Notes: generated by a model from the sequence alone, not told the origin. A stretch of 64,000 nucleotides of DNA from Irpex lacteus (GCA_001986395.2 MQVO02000019.1:1-64000); one strand, 5' to 3'. Numbered from the stretch's first letter, positions 1 through 10,303 are shown. A program made the numbers and translations.

Positions 1-1020
1 CATTGCGGCCGCTATTGTTTCCCGCGTCCTTCGGATCAACGGACGGTTGTTCCAGCGCCCATAAAACAATGGAGGCGACCCGTTCTTGATGTTGTGCCTT
101 ACGTAGCCCCAAAAGCCTGTCTCTGCTTCTTTCTTCACAGCCGTCTTCTCCTTGTTCTGCGAATCCACGGGACGTCCTTTTGATAGAATTGAAACGCCTC
201 TCGGCCTGCCGCGTAGCTTCCAGTCTCTAGCTCGCTGAGCAGCCTGTAATTCGAAACGCGCGTGAGAACGTACAGCTCGCAACAAATTATGCCAAAGGAG
301 TCGCACCTCCTCATCCTCGTCCACTTCCATACCGTACACGTCATCTTCGACCTTCACCGCTCGTTCTTTACCCTTCTTTTTCTTCGTATCGACCGCCGTC
401 GTCTCCGGCTCCTCTCTCTCTCCGAACAGGGCCTCCGCTTCGCGTTCAGATATGGTCGACTGGTCCGAGCACGAGGACACTGTCAGCACGGCAAAATCGA
501 CACGACGACAGGTATACACTTACATCGTTCCCTCCCTCCGCCTCCTCCTTCTCCTCCGCCTCCTCCTCCTTCTCCTCCTCCTCTTCCTCCTCTTCCTCCT
601 CATCCTTCTCGTCCTCCTCGTCCTCCTCGTCCTCCTCTTCCTCCTCATCTTCATCATCGTCTTCCGCCTCCTCGTCTTCCAGTTCATCCTCATCATCCTC
701 CTCTTCATCATCGCTGCCTGCAGCGGCCCCCGTGTCATCTCCTTCATCCTCGACCACCTCCTTCGATTTTTTCTTTTTCTGGTACGCACTTAGTGTTAGT
801 ATACCAGGTTACCCAATATCAGATCAAAGCGTACCGATGTGAATCGCCGTCTTCGCGGCCGTTTTCAACCACTGCAGGAGTACTCGTAGCGCTGGATTTG
901 CCCTAAATGCGCTCAGTTGTTGGCACTCATCGTTCATTAGATCCATCGACGTACCTTGGCAGCTCCTTTGCCAGTTGTCCTCTTGCCTGTGTTCTTGTTC
1001 GCTGATGTAGCGGGTGCCAT
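1..1020 (-). CDS. Acidic-tract nuclear-type protein, 3' part beyond left edge
   Basis: The function is not recognised. The start is ATG at 1018-1020 (MAPATSANKNTGKR). Exon 1 runs to 955; exon 2 follows an acceptor near 907 and is Ser/Thr-rich. A third exon follows an intron that carries the textbook branch site TACTAAC and ends near 799. It opens with AYQKKKKSKEVVEDEG, runs into about 60 almost uninterrupted Asp/Glu residues (about 540-715), and splices near 530 into STISEREAEALFGE. The last exon has basic patches (KKKKGKER) and a Trp-rich block (FWGYVRHNIKNG, FYGRWNNRPLIRRTR). The frame is open at base 1, so the gene continues outside. Basic patches plus a long acidic tract suggest a nuclear, perhaps chromatin- or histone-binding protein; that is inference from composition only. 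The opposite-strand ORFs here are shadows of the GAG/GAA codons. Confidence 0.7.
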
Positions 1021-1438
1021 TTGTCGTGTCAGAGATATTCAATGAGGTGCTCGATAGAGTTGTGGTAGAGCGAGAAGATGGACGCAAACGCGGCCATCGA
1101 TAGAGCGTGACGCGTGACGTCACGTCAAGAACTCCGATCCTGTCACGTGAATTAGATTGTCATTCAGCATCCCAGCTCTAGGCATTTCGTAGCTTTAACT
1201 GCGCGCAGATTGGCATTGATATTGATTCGCCGACATTATTTTTGTGTGGCCGTCGGCGAAATGTCATATCGCTGAACGTTCGTTTCGCCGACAGATAACG
1301 GTAAAACGCTGTCGGGTAACTGTTCAGATTCGATCGCGTGTATGATCCTCGGGCACATCCGTATCCACATCTTCAACGGTTCTTGTAGGACAGAAGGACG
1401 AAGTACTATCAATACTATTGCTCCTATTTTAAACGCAG
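1021..1438. other. Intergenic, CGCCGA-motif cluster
   Basis: This is the upstream region of the acidic-tract gene. No coding frame is convincing. It contains CGCCGAC near 1229, GTCGGCGAAA near 1251 and TTTCGCCGACAG near 1285. The same short motif recurs upstream of other minus-strand genes at 5.8, 7.7 and 9.0 kb. Confidence 0.5.
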
Positions 1439-2020
1439 CTAACGGTGCATGTTTACACGTTGTCGAAGTAATTCCAAGCGAAACACCGCCGATTTGATGA
1501 GGCACCATCTACGAATCATGTCCTCCAGCTGCTCCTCGCCATGCACACATCCTTCCGTACTCCATCGTTCATTTACTCCCCCCTCTCCCTCCACGTATCC
1601 GTATATTCCAATCACACTCGCCTTCGTATCCATCGATGCGTAGCATGCAACAATGCTTCGTCCATCAAGTCGCAACGATGCCAGAGGATATAAATCGTGT
1701 CCTCCCGTAGGGCTACAACACCCACGACGCAGACGCCGTGGCTTCATAGCAGCGAGTCTCGCCTGCCATGCATCCCAGTCGTCTTCATCAACTGGTGCCG
1801 CAATTAGCTCAACGTCTTGCAACTCATTGGAGGTAAAGTGCAACTTCCACTCCTCAACCTCTTCTTCGCCATACTGCTTCAAAATGAAACAGGCCTCGTT
1901 GTACGCTGCTGTGCGATCCACCGAGTCCCGAATCACGCATTGGGCACCGCGAACCTCTCCCCCAGTCGCATGGGGTAGTTTTAGATGCCTTGCAAGTGTG
2001 GGAACTCCTGGTCCACGCAT
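1439..2020 (-). CDS. Orphan protein, 193 aa
   Basis: I do not recognise this single-exon ORF. It begins MRGPGVPTLARHLKLPHATG and ends at a TAG at 1439-1441. It has a mixed, protein-like composition with a Glu-rich middle (YGEEEVEEWKLHF), the stretch APVDEDDWDAWQARLAAM, and a tail with Cys/Trp (DMIRRWCLIKSAVFRLELL). There is no signal peptide or membrane segment. An overlapping ORF on the other strand (1653-2186) is less protein-like and is treated as a shadow. An upstream exon within 2021-2160 is possible. It may be a real small gene or part of a larger decayed one. Confidence 0.4.
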   Translation of the reverse strand: MRGPGVPTLARHLKLPHATGGEVRGAQCVIRDSVDRTAAYNEACFILKQYGEEEVEEWKLHFTSNELQDVELIAAPVDEDDWDAWQARLAAMKPRRLRRGCCSPTGGHDLYPLASLRLDGRSIVACYASMDTKASVIGIYGYVEGEGGVNERWSTEGCVHGEEQLEDMIRRWCLIKSAVFRLELLRQRVNMHR

Positions 2021-4343
2021 CGTGCGCTGGCAGTGGCTGCCGCGCCTGCGCTCGCTGAGAGTCTGGTTTCACGGCTTCCACCGTCCGTCCAATGGTAGTA
2101 TCTGTGAATGCGATTTGTATGTTCATCAGCTTGCAATGTCTATCAAGCATCCGCACTCACTACTCTCGTTACGATACAGCTCGTGATTTTGATCACACTC
2201 CTTTCTCGACATGGTGGTTGCAGCTGACCTTCAGAACCGAAGGTTCGCTTCCATACAGGATCATGACTGTATATTTAGGTAATAAACGGCTTGGGCGCTT
2301 ATTTAAGCCAATCCCTGTCTTGCAGATTCTCGAGCGATAGCCTTACCTGCCTGTGTAAAGCCGTAGACAGAACATAGGAAGTCGTGTGAGTACATATTAC
2401 CTTCAGTCAGTCAATACCTAGTTCTTAATAACAGATAATAATGTACTTCATCGCGCAGCGCGGATGGTCACATGTCACATCCGCTCCATCCTCGCCGCTA
2501 AAGCACAGCTGTCACACGTCGCACAGCGGCCATCCGCTTGTGACAGCTGGAACAAATATATTTCGATTTTAGGTTGAATTCTTTCGCACCTGCAGAGCAC
2601 TTACACCATCCGCGTCGTACCAATGTCACAAACTCTTTGCGCCCCATCCACTCATCCGCTCCGCAACATTCTGTCACACGTCACATTCCCGTCGGCTCTG
2701 CGCAATGAAGTACAGTAAGGCTCGCGCTCCAACCAACTTGCTCTACTTTTGTTTCACTCTTTATCTCTCACCGATGACATTTTGCATCTCAGGGCAGTAT
2801 AACTCGTCATAAGACCTACAGACCATTATTCATGTTACGGCGTGGAAGAAAGTGATGATCTGGAGTTTGCAAATCGGCGATCAGCAACAACAAGCGTCTT
2901 TGAGTTGTATTCAACCTGAGGAGAACACGTTGGCACTCTCCGACAGCCTGGCCATGTTTGTTCTATAGCCGCTACTTTATTTTCGTGATAGCCTAGCCAC
3001 TTCAATTGCCATCAACGGCGATCACACTTTCTGCGAAAGCCATCTCTTGTATCATGCAAGACAACCGCCATGCAGGGAATAAGGCCAAGCTTTCAACACA
3101 ACTGCCTGATTTGGCAAGAAGAAGCTCTGAAAGGGAGGTAACTGCCACAAGTGCTGGAAAGAAGGCCATATCTGATTGGATTGTAATCCCTATCATAAGG
3201 GAGAGCGGTCTCTGCCCTTTCCTAGCAACAAGTCATTCCACTGTTTTTATTGGCTGCAGACCAGAGACAAAGACACATTGCCTTTGGCTGTGGATCACAG
3301 TGTCACCGTGCTCTACCCTCATTCACTGAGTTTAGCCAATTTATTCATGATCCAGTCCGTTCCTGTTCTGTGTCCGCGGGCGGGACACTGTTCGGAGACC
3401 TCTGGGACTGAACAGCAATGGTCGGTTGCCCAAATTTCTCCAATCGTGCTCGTTTGTTTCTTTTTGTAACATTGAACACGTGCATGATGTGAACATTCTT
3501 TAAGCGTCTGTCATTATCTCTTTCTCACATGACAGAGTCACGGGATCTGGCTAGTGAACCCCATATGCCGAGCAGCGTTACAGCTGTTGTCACCGCTATT
3601 GGGACGCTCCAGGATAGGAGTCTCTCCAGAGATGTCAGGACATGATGCTGATGCAGAAAATCGAAGAAAAAGCATAACAGCTCCGTTGTCTTGGATGGGA
3701 AAACTCAAAACACCTGCAAAGACAGCCGTAGCAAAACAGAAGCTCGCAGATGACAGGGAAAAAAGTAACGTGCAACACGTGACCACAAAAAAGATGGTAG
3801 TTTCCGCATTTGAACAGGTCACCGCCAATGGTAGTCCCAGGCAGTGAGCTTCCTCGACATAGTGGTTATCGAACGGGCGCTTAAAGTACGGACCAGTAAT
3901 GGTATGATTCTATATTATACAACTGTGCGCATGCTCGCGGTGCAACAGTATATAGGAGTATCCATACAGCTTCTTTACGGAAGCGTTGAGAACCGACTGA
4001 ATTTTGTATGGTGGTGTCTGCCTTTCTGAACCGCAGAACTCCGTCGGTGGGCGGAATGCGCGTCGATAACAAATGTCGATGTCACGTTGCGAGGGACACA
4101 TGCATTACGAATGATCAACTAGACTAATCGCCGATATCATGTCACGTATGTTGTCGGCAAAGAGTCCAAAACTGATATCATTGCATATTCGTTCCAATCG
4201 ACAGTACGCCGATAATATTACGCCGATGCTGTCGGAGTTTTCACACAATCGCAAGGACGAAGCAGCAGAATGATTTTATCCCGTTTCCCAGTGATTTGTT
4301 GTACAAAAGATATGATACACCCGGAGGGTTGACGACAATGCGA
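2021..4343. other. Gene-poor region with MITE-like element and decayed ORFs
   Basis: This 2.3-kb stretch has no gene I can support. It holds a terminal-inverted-repeat element at 2442-2714 (listed separately). Short open frames on the plus strand at 3006-3329 and 3554-3847 look like remnants: the second reads as a 97-aa basic peptide, but neither has a recognisable domain and stops interrupt the neighbouring frames. CGCCGA-type motifs reappear at about 4130-4225. Confidence 0.5.
2442..2714. mobile_element. MITE-like element with imperfect terminal inverted repeats
   Basis: The left end (GTACTTCATCGCGCAG, 2443-2458) is matched in inverted orientation by CTGCGCAATGAAGTAC at 2698-2713, with one mismatch in 16. 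Similarity continues weaker for about ten more bases inwards. Inside lies a perfect 11-bp inverted pair, CAGCTGTCACA at 2506-2516 and TGTGACAGCTG at 2539-2549, plus repeats of GTCACAYGTCAC. There is no ORF. Size (about 273 bp), inverted ends and absence of coding capacity fit a non-autonomous DNA transposon. I could not identify a clear target-site duplication. Confidence 0.55.
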
Positions 4344-5590
4344 TCAGTCCAGCCCAGCCCTACTTTCCTCCAGTGTGCGAAGTGTTTGGAGGATTTTGTC
4401 AGCCTGTCGCCCCGCATCTACTTCACGTTCTCGGAGGTATCTGTACTCCTCTCTCAGGATAGCAATACTCATTTCGGCAGCATCAACCTTCGAGGCTTGA
4501 TGGCGCTCTGACTGTGACACAGTACTAGGACCTTGTGGAGAGATCATCAGCTGAGTGCAAGACGATATAATTGATGTCGACCATACCAGGACGATTGACA
4601 AGAGTGGAGGGCCCTGGAGTCGCATTCGATGGGCGATTCATGGTGGAGCGGGAGCTGGGAGGTCGTTGCGCTGAAGAGATTGAAGGAGATGTGGACTGAC
4701 TGGACGCGGATTTCCCTACCATCTTCGTCACCTACTGCACGATCAGCTGAACATGTCAAAACTCATCTCACCTCCTGTGCGCTGCTTAAACTTGCGGTAT
4801 CCTATGGACTTGATGGTGCGCGTTTGCTTGGGAGGCGGTGATGCTTGATCCTCTCGGTCGTTTTCTTCTTGCGCTGCCTGTATCCCTTGTTGAGAGTTGG
4901 TCTCCGGAGCGACGACGCCAGGATACTCAGGGAAGCCGGAGATTGCGTTGAAGAGATCTACGACGCTCTCGTGAGGGTAGGGCTCCTTGTTCCCGCGGTC
5001 GTCGTATGCTGAACATCCATAATGGGAGTGGTTGCAGTAGGTGCAACGTTGGACGCGCACGTTGTTCTTGTCGAGCGGTAGCACACATCGTTGGCGGCTC
5101 GCGGAGATGCATCGTTTGCACTACAATAAAATCAATCGATATGAGTAACCACAATATGTCTTGGAGGATGATCTTACCATTTCCTGGTTGTGTAACACTA
5201 CCGCATTTCGCCCAATTTTCCATGCAGTCCCGTAGTCACCTCTTTTCCTTTTCCCAGTTGCTGCTGTGCTGGCAGGTAACACTGTCTCGTCATCCTCGTC
5301 CAACTCGTCCTCCTCGTCGGCCTCGTCGTCCTCCGCATCACTGCCCGTGTCGACGGGGGGAGGTTTGTTTCTCAAGACTCGACGTTGTGGTTTCACGTCC
5401 GCGACAACACTATCTACGTACTCGCTCTCACTTTCGCTTGTCGCGCGAGCCGCGTCGGACTCTGCTGCAATAGTCGGAACCTGATGAGAACGTATTAGTC
5501 GCTGATGTTCCAATGTTGTAGCTGACACGAATGATATACATCGAGCTTTCCTACGGAGTCTAGTTTGGTGGGGTTCGATGATGTCGACAT
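4344..5590 (-). CDS. Cys-rich, acidic, coiled-coil protein, 339 aa
   Basis: Five exons (5590-5540, 5480-5178, 5120-4772, 4715-4587, 4531-4344) sum to exactly 340 codons with the stop. The N-terminus is Ser/Glu-rich with a dense Asp/Glu run (about residues 75-95). It is followed by the basic patch GKRKRG and, about residues 119-160, a Cys cluster: CKRCISASRQRC, then RCTYCNHSHYGCSAYD. The CxxC-x7-C and CxxC-x6-C spacing resembles zinc-cluster-like modules of mushroom orphan families. It is not the canonical fungal Zn2Cys6 pattern. A Ser/Pro-rich linker and a C-terminal helical region rich in Glu/Arg (REEYRYLREREVDAGRQ) follow, likely a coiled coil. A nuclear DNA- or RNA-binding role is inferred from layout only. 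Confidence 0.75.
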
Positions 5591-6291
5591 GACCTAGATT
5601 CTGCGAAGACCAATGTCAGACCATACAGCTGTTTCATATATCGGTCTACTCACAGCGAAGATCACTGTTTGTGGGGAAAGAATAGCTTTGTGAGCGAACG
5701 AGCGAAGAAACATATGGTGGACGCGGGGAACTCTTAAATGAAAGCCACGTGGATATCACGATGTTGCGCGCCCGCGTTTGTGCACGTGACGTCTCAGATA
5801 CCGGTCGATAAAGATTGTGGCTTCAAGATTACTATCGATCGCCGATACAACTTGCGAATTGGCGTCGGCGAAATTCAACGTGCTGGTTTACTGTTTCAAG
5901 TTTCTGGGTTAATGGCTTTGTTCATTTCACCGATGCTCCAAAGCAATGGGTATCGGCGAGTTTGCACGTTCTAAACTCCGTCGAGTGACGACTCAAACAC
6001 ATTCTGGCGATTGCTCAGCAGTTGCCAAATGAATATCTTCAACGTCTCACTCAACTACGGATCGATTACGAGAGCAAAGGTGGATACATAGGATGGATGA
6101 CACAATCGCACTATAGAACTAATGGGCAAATTACACTTCTACTTAATGCGCATGATCATGCAGACGGTCTCGTCAGGAAAGGGTGACGTTTTCAGCCAAG
6201 ATATCATTCCTTTCATAATGAGTTGTGTGGCGCTGAGCAAGTCGCACCGTCGTATGTCAGCACATGCGAAACGATTTAACCATCCGGCTAC
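5591..6291. other. Intergenic region with CGCCGA motifs
   Basis: This lies upstream of the Cys-rich gene and downstream of the F-box gene. ATCGCCGATA near 5840, GGCGTCGGCGAAATTC near 5861 and TATCGGCGAG near 5950 lie about 250-360 bp before the Cys-rich gene's start codon. No supported gene. Confidence 0.5.
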
Positions 6292-7455
6292 TTACGCATC
6301 AAAGCCCGTCACTGAGCGATACCCTTTACCGAGCAACTTTGCCTCCCGGTACTCATTGAGAAGTTCGGCCATGTACCTTTCGACCTCCTGCGATGCTCCA
6401 AAGATTGGATAGAGGCGTAGCAGCCGCATTTCCACGCAGTTGACAAAGTGATGACTTCCGGGATTGAGCGAGAGGGACCAGGTCGTGGCGGCGAGTGGGG
6501 ATGAGGAAGCAGTCTTTAGCCGATCATTCGGTGACAGCTCGACGACAAAACTGTCCTGATCTTCGACCCAACGCACTCTATTGTCACGAAAGATGTCTGC
6601 GACGGGTCGCGACAGCAGCCTGATGTTGATGAATCCTGCCTCCTGGTAACCATAAAGGATCGCATTGATTCGCAGGCTCATGGGTTTGACGATGAGGTTC
6701 AACGCACGGTCCAAGGTCGCTGACGGATATAAGCAATACGCTTTCTCGAACGTGATGAAGTTCATTGCGCACGCTACGGTGTGTCAAATGTCGGAAAGGT
6801 AGAACAGGAGGAGAGTAGGCGAAACGTATAACGCACTCGAATTAAAGTCGAGAATCGTCTCCATCGGCGAGCGACGGACCACGACGAGTTCAACCTTCCG
6901 AGCTTGGCCATCCACCGACTTCACAAATTCAAAGACACCCATCACCCCTCTAATGTAGAAGTTCTCCGCTACCGACTGGTTGCGCAGACGTCGAACAGCG
7001 TTGACGAAGGCAGCCACATCTGACCCGTACGCTGGGGTCTGGATGACATTCACGTGATTGGTGGAATGGAAGAGGGCCCCGAAAGGATTGAGTTCGAACC
7101 CGTTCATAAAAAGCCAGCGTCCGACGGTCTCCGCCGCTTCGAAAGAGACATAGACGTCGAGGTCAGGGTGGGCTCTGCCGTGGGGGAGAAAAAAATTCAG
7201 CGCGAATGAGCCAGAGATGACCGCACCGGTGTGCGCTTGCAGCTTCCGAAAGGCGTCGGGGTCGTTGAAGTAGTAGGCAAGGGAGGTCGTGATTGAGAAA
7301 CGTCGTGGCCGCACTCTCTTGACCAAGCGTTTTAAGAAATGATTGACTCGCCTGAGCCGTAATAAGTCAGGAACCCGGACGTGTTTTAAGATCTCCCAGG
7401 CAAGTTCGTCGATGCTGAGGAACACGATGAGAGGAGGTTGAGGGGAATCCGACAT
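6292..7455 (-). CDS. F-box protein with nucleotidyltransferase-like segment, 366 aa
   Basis: Two exons (7455-6837 and 6773-6292; donor GTGCGT, acceptor TAG) sum to 367 codons. Residues about 10-45 form an F-box-like helix set (LSIDELAWEILKHVRVPDLLRLRRV). A segment then begins with SGSFALNFFLP and continues with HPDLDVYV. The GS...DxD pattern resembles the start of nucleotidyltransferase-fold domains and is seen in expanded mushroom F-box families. The rest has alternating strands and helices, including MNFITFEKAYCLYP. If it works as an F-box protein it would link targets to an SCF ubiquitin ligase. The nucleotidyltransferase-like part may be inactive. Start chosen at MSDSPQPP; an in-frame upstream ATG at 7482 adds nine residues. 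Confidence 0.75.
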
Positions 7456-7984
7456 TCTGAAGATGGTGGTGGTCGGTCGCAAAATTGCATGAGATTCGTT
7501 TGGGATGAGCGCACAACTACGTCAATCGACATATTTACGTACTCGATGGTACATCCAGTACTCACATTTATGTCGCGAACACGGATATGCTCATTCAGGA
7601 CGCGATCACGTGCTCGTCGGCATGTTCCGAGTCTCAATCTCGTCCGCATCCCCATTGCACCATTCGCCGATAGAAATATACAACGGATGTCGGCGAAACA
7701 GACGGTTGTCCGTGATGGAAACCCAGAGTTCACAGGGGCTGCGAGAAAATATCAGATCGATACAGCGATCACTTGCGTCGTTTGCCGATGGTCTTGTGTT
7801 ATTGTTGTCGGCTTCCAGGCTGTTCTCAAGCCAAGTCGTCATATGCTCAATCACATGCTATTGTAATGCAAACTTAACATCCTCTTCGGGAATAGATTTT
7901 CAAACAGGCCCTACATCTCTCGTATTACATGAATGACTAAATTATTCTTAGTATTTAATTGCCGTGCATATTCATGCGCAGCTT
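7456..7984. other. Intergenic, CGCCGA motifs
   Basis: This is the upstream region of the F-box gene. TTCGCCGATAG near 7664 and GTCGGCGAAACAG near 7688 sit about 210-240 bp before its start, and TTTGCCGATGG lies near 7784. Short ORFs here lack protein-like composition. Confidence 0.45.
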
Positions 7985-8904
7985 AAGAAGACGAGGCCTG
8001 AGCTGCCTCAAGCATCACCAATGCTTGCCGTTCCACGAGCTCAAGGGCGTTTTCGTATGCTTTCGCTATGAGGCTCATATGGAGCATTTGCGTATTCGCC
8101 CTATTCAGAAGCGAACGGTACACAGCGGCTCGCACGCGTAACACCTCGCTCGTCGACTCAGTCCTCATCTCTATCGGAAGCTGGGCTAATCGTGTGATCT
8201 GCCTCACCTCCTCTACGACATATAAATAGTTAACCATGGCAAGAGTCAGTCGATCGTGATCAAAAGCATACCTGTTCTCATCTCTTCCGACACGCCCAAT
8301 TCTTCAAACAGGGCTTCAATCGCGTCTGCGGTAATGGTACGCTCCACCGCTGGCACAGATCAAAACAGCGGTGTACGTCGGCTGTATTCGGTGGACCAGA
8401 AGTTAACTCCACTTTGACTGGAACCAATCGCCTGCACTTCAGATGGTATATCCGCGTAAATGCTCATCTGTGAAAATCACTTAGCGTGTCATCGCTAACG
8501 TATTGCTCATGCTCAGCTTCATACCATACCTGCGTTTGTTCCTCTGGAGTCCAACGAACTTCATTTCCGTTGAAATCGGCGGGGGTCGTACTGTCAGGAG
8601 GGCATGTGTTGACACGCTCCTGCATAGTGCCATCTCGCGCTCTACTTGGGCTCCCGACTATATGTTGGCTTGGAACGTTTAATTCGCTCTTGATCGTTGA
8701 CGAATGCGCACCGCCGATCCTTTGCAAGTGCAGTACTGCACGCGCCCCAACTCTCGGGTGCAGGTCCTTGAACTGATCCTGAGTCATCATCTTCTTGACG
8801 ACAGCGAGTCGTGCATGTGCTGGCACTGGCCTCCCGGCATTCTTTCTGGGCTCCCTATGTTTGATACGTCAGTATGATCACCGAGAGCACAAGCACACTT
8901 ACAT
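7985..8904 (-). CDS. Helical orphan protein with one in-frame TGA (possible pseudogene)
   Basis: The minus-strand frame reads EPRKNAGRPVPAHARLAVVKK, then TPEEQTQ, then an intron (GTATGG...CACAG), MSIYADIPSEVQAIG, and RTITADAIEALFEELGVSEEM. A further intron leads to a long helical tail ending LEAAQASSS at 7985. An in-frame TGA lies at 8360-8362 between RRTPLF and SVPAVERT. A 27-nt GT...AG segment (8350-8376) would remove it and keep the frame, but that is shorter than usual fungal introns. The likeliest start is ATG split by an intron: AT at 8904-8903, donor GTAAGTG, acceptor CATAG, then G, which is exactly the phase the second exon needs. No family recognised. Either a living gene with odd splicing or a young pseudogene. 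Confidence 0.4.
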
Positions 8905-9079
8905 TGTAAATTATAATCTCTTTAAAACTTAAACACGCTTGACTGGTCCTCAGCAAGTGGCCTTCTCGTAACGTCGTCACGGCAGAGTCCAACATAGTCA
9001 CGTGCCTCTTGTAGGCGCCGTCGGTGCTCAACTTTGTCCAGTTCGCCGACGCGGAAAACCAAATAGTCTTGTCATGTTG

Positions 9080-9799
9080 TCAAGAAAGACAACCACATCG
9101 CTTCACTATTATCGTCTGTTGGCGAAAATAGTAAGCTTTCTTGCCTGCGTCGAGGGTTGTGGTCCTGGCTGGGACGGCGACGAGCCAATCAGAGCGGCGA
9201 CGGAGGGCGACGAGATCTGGCGACGAGATGGGCGACGATCGGCGACGAGATCGCGACGGCGACGGGCGGGACTGGCCCCAGTTCCACCAGAGTATTATAT
9301 TAGGCTTCGCTCGTCCTTGAGATGACTTTGGGCGTTGCGTGTCGCGTACTTCGCGGCCACTCGCGCTCTCGGTTGCCACTGTTGCGGCCGTATTGGTCGT
9401 CGCATTCTGCTTCGACTTGTTCTTCTGTTGTACTTCTATGGCCTCGCTCAGGGCCCCGTTCACCTCGACCGCCTTTCCTCCTGGTCGATTGTTTGATGCG
9501 GGGTTCCCCCCAGGTACGTGACCGTTTGCCGTTGGTATTTTAGTACGTCGCGACGCTACTGGTACGTTACCCGTACCTTCGCCCTCTTGCATCCCCGATC
9601 TACTCTTTGACCTCGTTACAACTCCAGTGACCTCCGGAGTGACCTCCTTTGCTACCATCTTGTCAACCTCCAATTCGTCGGCGTCAGTCGTCGCATGACT
9701 TGCCGTCGAGATGGGAGCCTGACCGTTAGGTTTCGGCTGGGATTGTCGAGTGTTCCTCGAAGAGGGACGCGAAGGCGGTCGCTTTTGAGCGTCTGCCAT
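9080..9799 (-). pseudogene. Gag-like 5' fragment of a retroelement, fused to a simple repeat
   Basis: A 239-aa ORF starts at ATG 9799 (MADAQKRPPSRPSSRNTRQS). It is rich in Pro, Ser, Arg, Asn and Gly (QKNKSKQNATTNTAATVATES), as in the disordered N-termini of fungal Gag proteins. It sits just downstream of an LTR-like sequence on the same strand (9934-10303). After about residue 170 the frame runs into DNA built of GGCGACGAG-type repeats (about 9165-9270) and stops in unrelated sequence. No protease, reverse transcriptase or integrase motif follows. I read it as a truncated gag remnant. The alternative is an ordinary low-complexity orphan gene. Confidence 0.4.
9165..9270. repeat. GGCGACGAG-type simple repeat
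   Basis: Variants of GGCGACGAG recur about eight times, separated by short spacers, in a GC-rich block. It interrupts the gag-like ORF and gives it an Arg/Ser-rich artificial-looking C-terminus. Confidence 0.6.
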
Positions 9800-9933
9800 C
9801 TTATTTTCGTTGCTTGCTGAGTAGGTGCTTGCGGTGTTGTTGTTCTTTTTGCTGGTTAAGCGGTAGTGTATTTTAGCTTCGAATTCTCGATAGTTAAAAA
9901 AGTGTAAAGACTCTGAACCTCACGCGCACCCAA

Positions 9934-10303
9934 TGTAACTATGACCGAGTTATATTCGGAAGCTACGTAGGTACAGTATGTGAAGGTAAAGGTGAAGTAT
10001 CCTATCCCGATCCGCGCCGTAAGGGCACGGATCAATAACTATATAGTATATACCTAATTAGTCTCAGATCTTCCCATACCCAATACCTGTATCTTATCTT
10101 ATCTCAATAAGCGCTTACCGCGCGTGTATCGTATTCCTCACAAACGCGCTGTACGTTTTCTTCTGCTCTTACATTCTCCCTATCTAACGTAATTATTCCA
10201 GTCTGTAATGCAACTCACCACCGATGAACCCTGTCAGTTTGAATTGACGATAAGCGCGCGTGCTGGACACAGTAGGGATCAGAATCAAAGACTAAGTATT
10301 ACA
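9934..10303 (-). mobile_element. Solo or 5' LTR of a retrotransposon
   Basis: The block is bounded by TGTAAC at 9934 and TTACA at 10299-10303, giving the short inverted termini (TGTAA/TTACA) usual for LTRs, 370 bp apart. It is AT-richer than its surroundings and contains TATATACTATATAG-like sequence (about 10040-10054), a plausible promoter. Read on the minus strand, it is followed by TTGGGTGCGCGTGAGG, which could be a tRNA primer-binding site, and then the gag-like ORF. A matching second LTR is not visible in the window, so the element is incomplete. Confidence 0.5.

Noticed and set aside
452..906. Plus-strand Leu- and Pro-rich ORFs across 262-906
   Set aside because: They are mirror images of the acidic GAG/GAA tract of the minus-strand gene; the minus strand has proper splice sites including a TACTAAC branch site.
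3006..3847. Transposase remnant
   Set aside because: Short open frames look decayed, but I could not find a DDE, DDD or zinc-finger motif, so no mobile-element call is made for this part.
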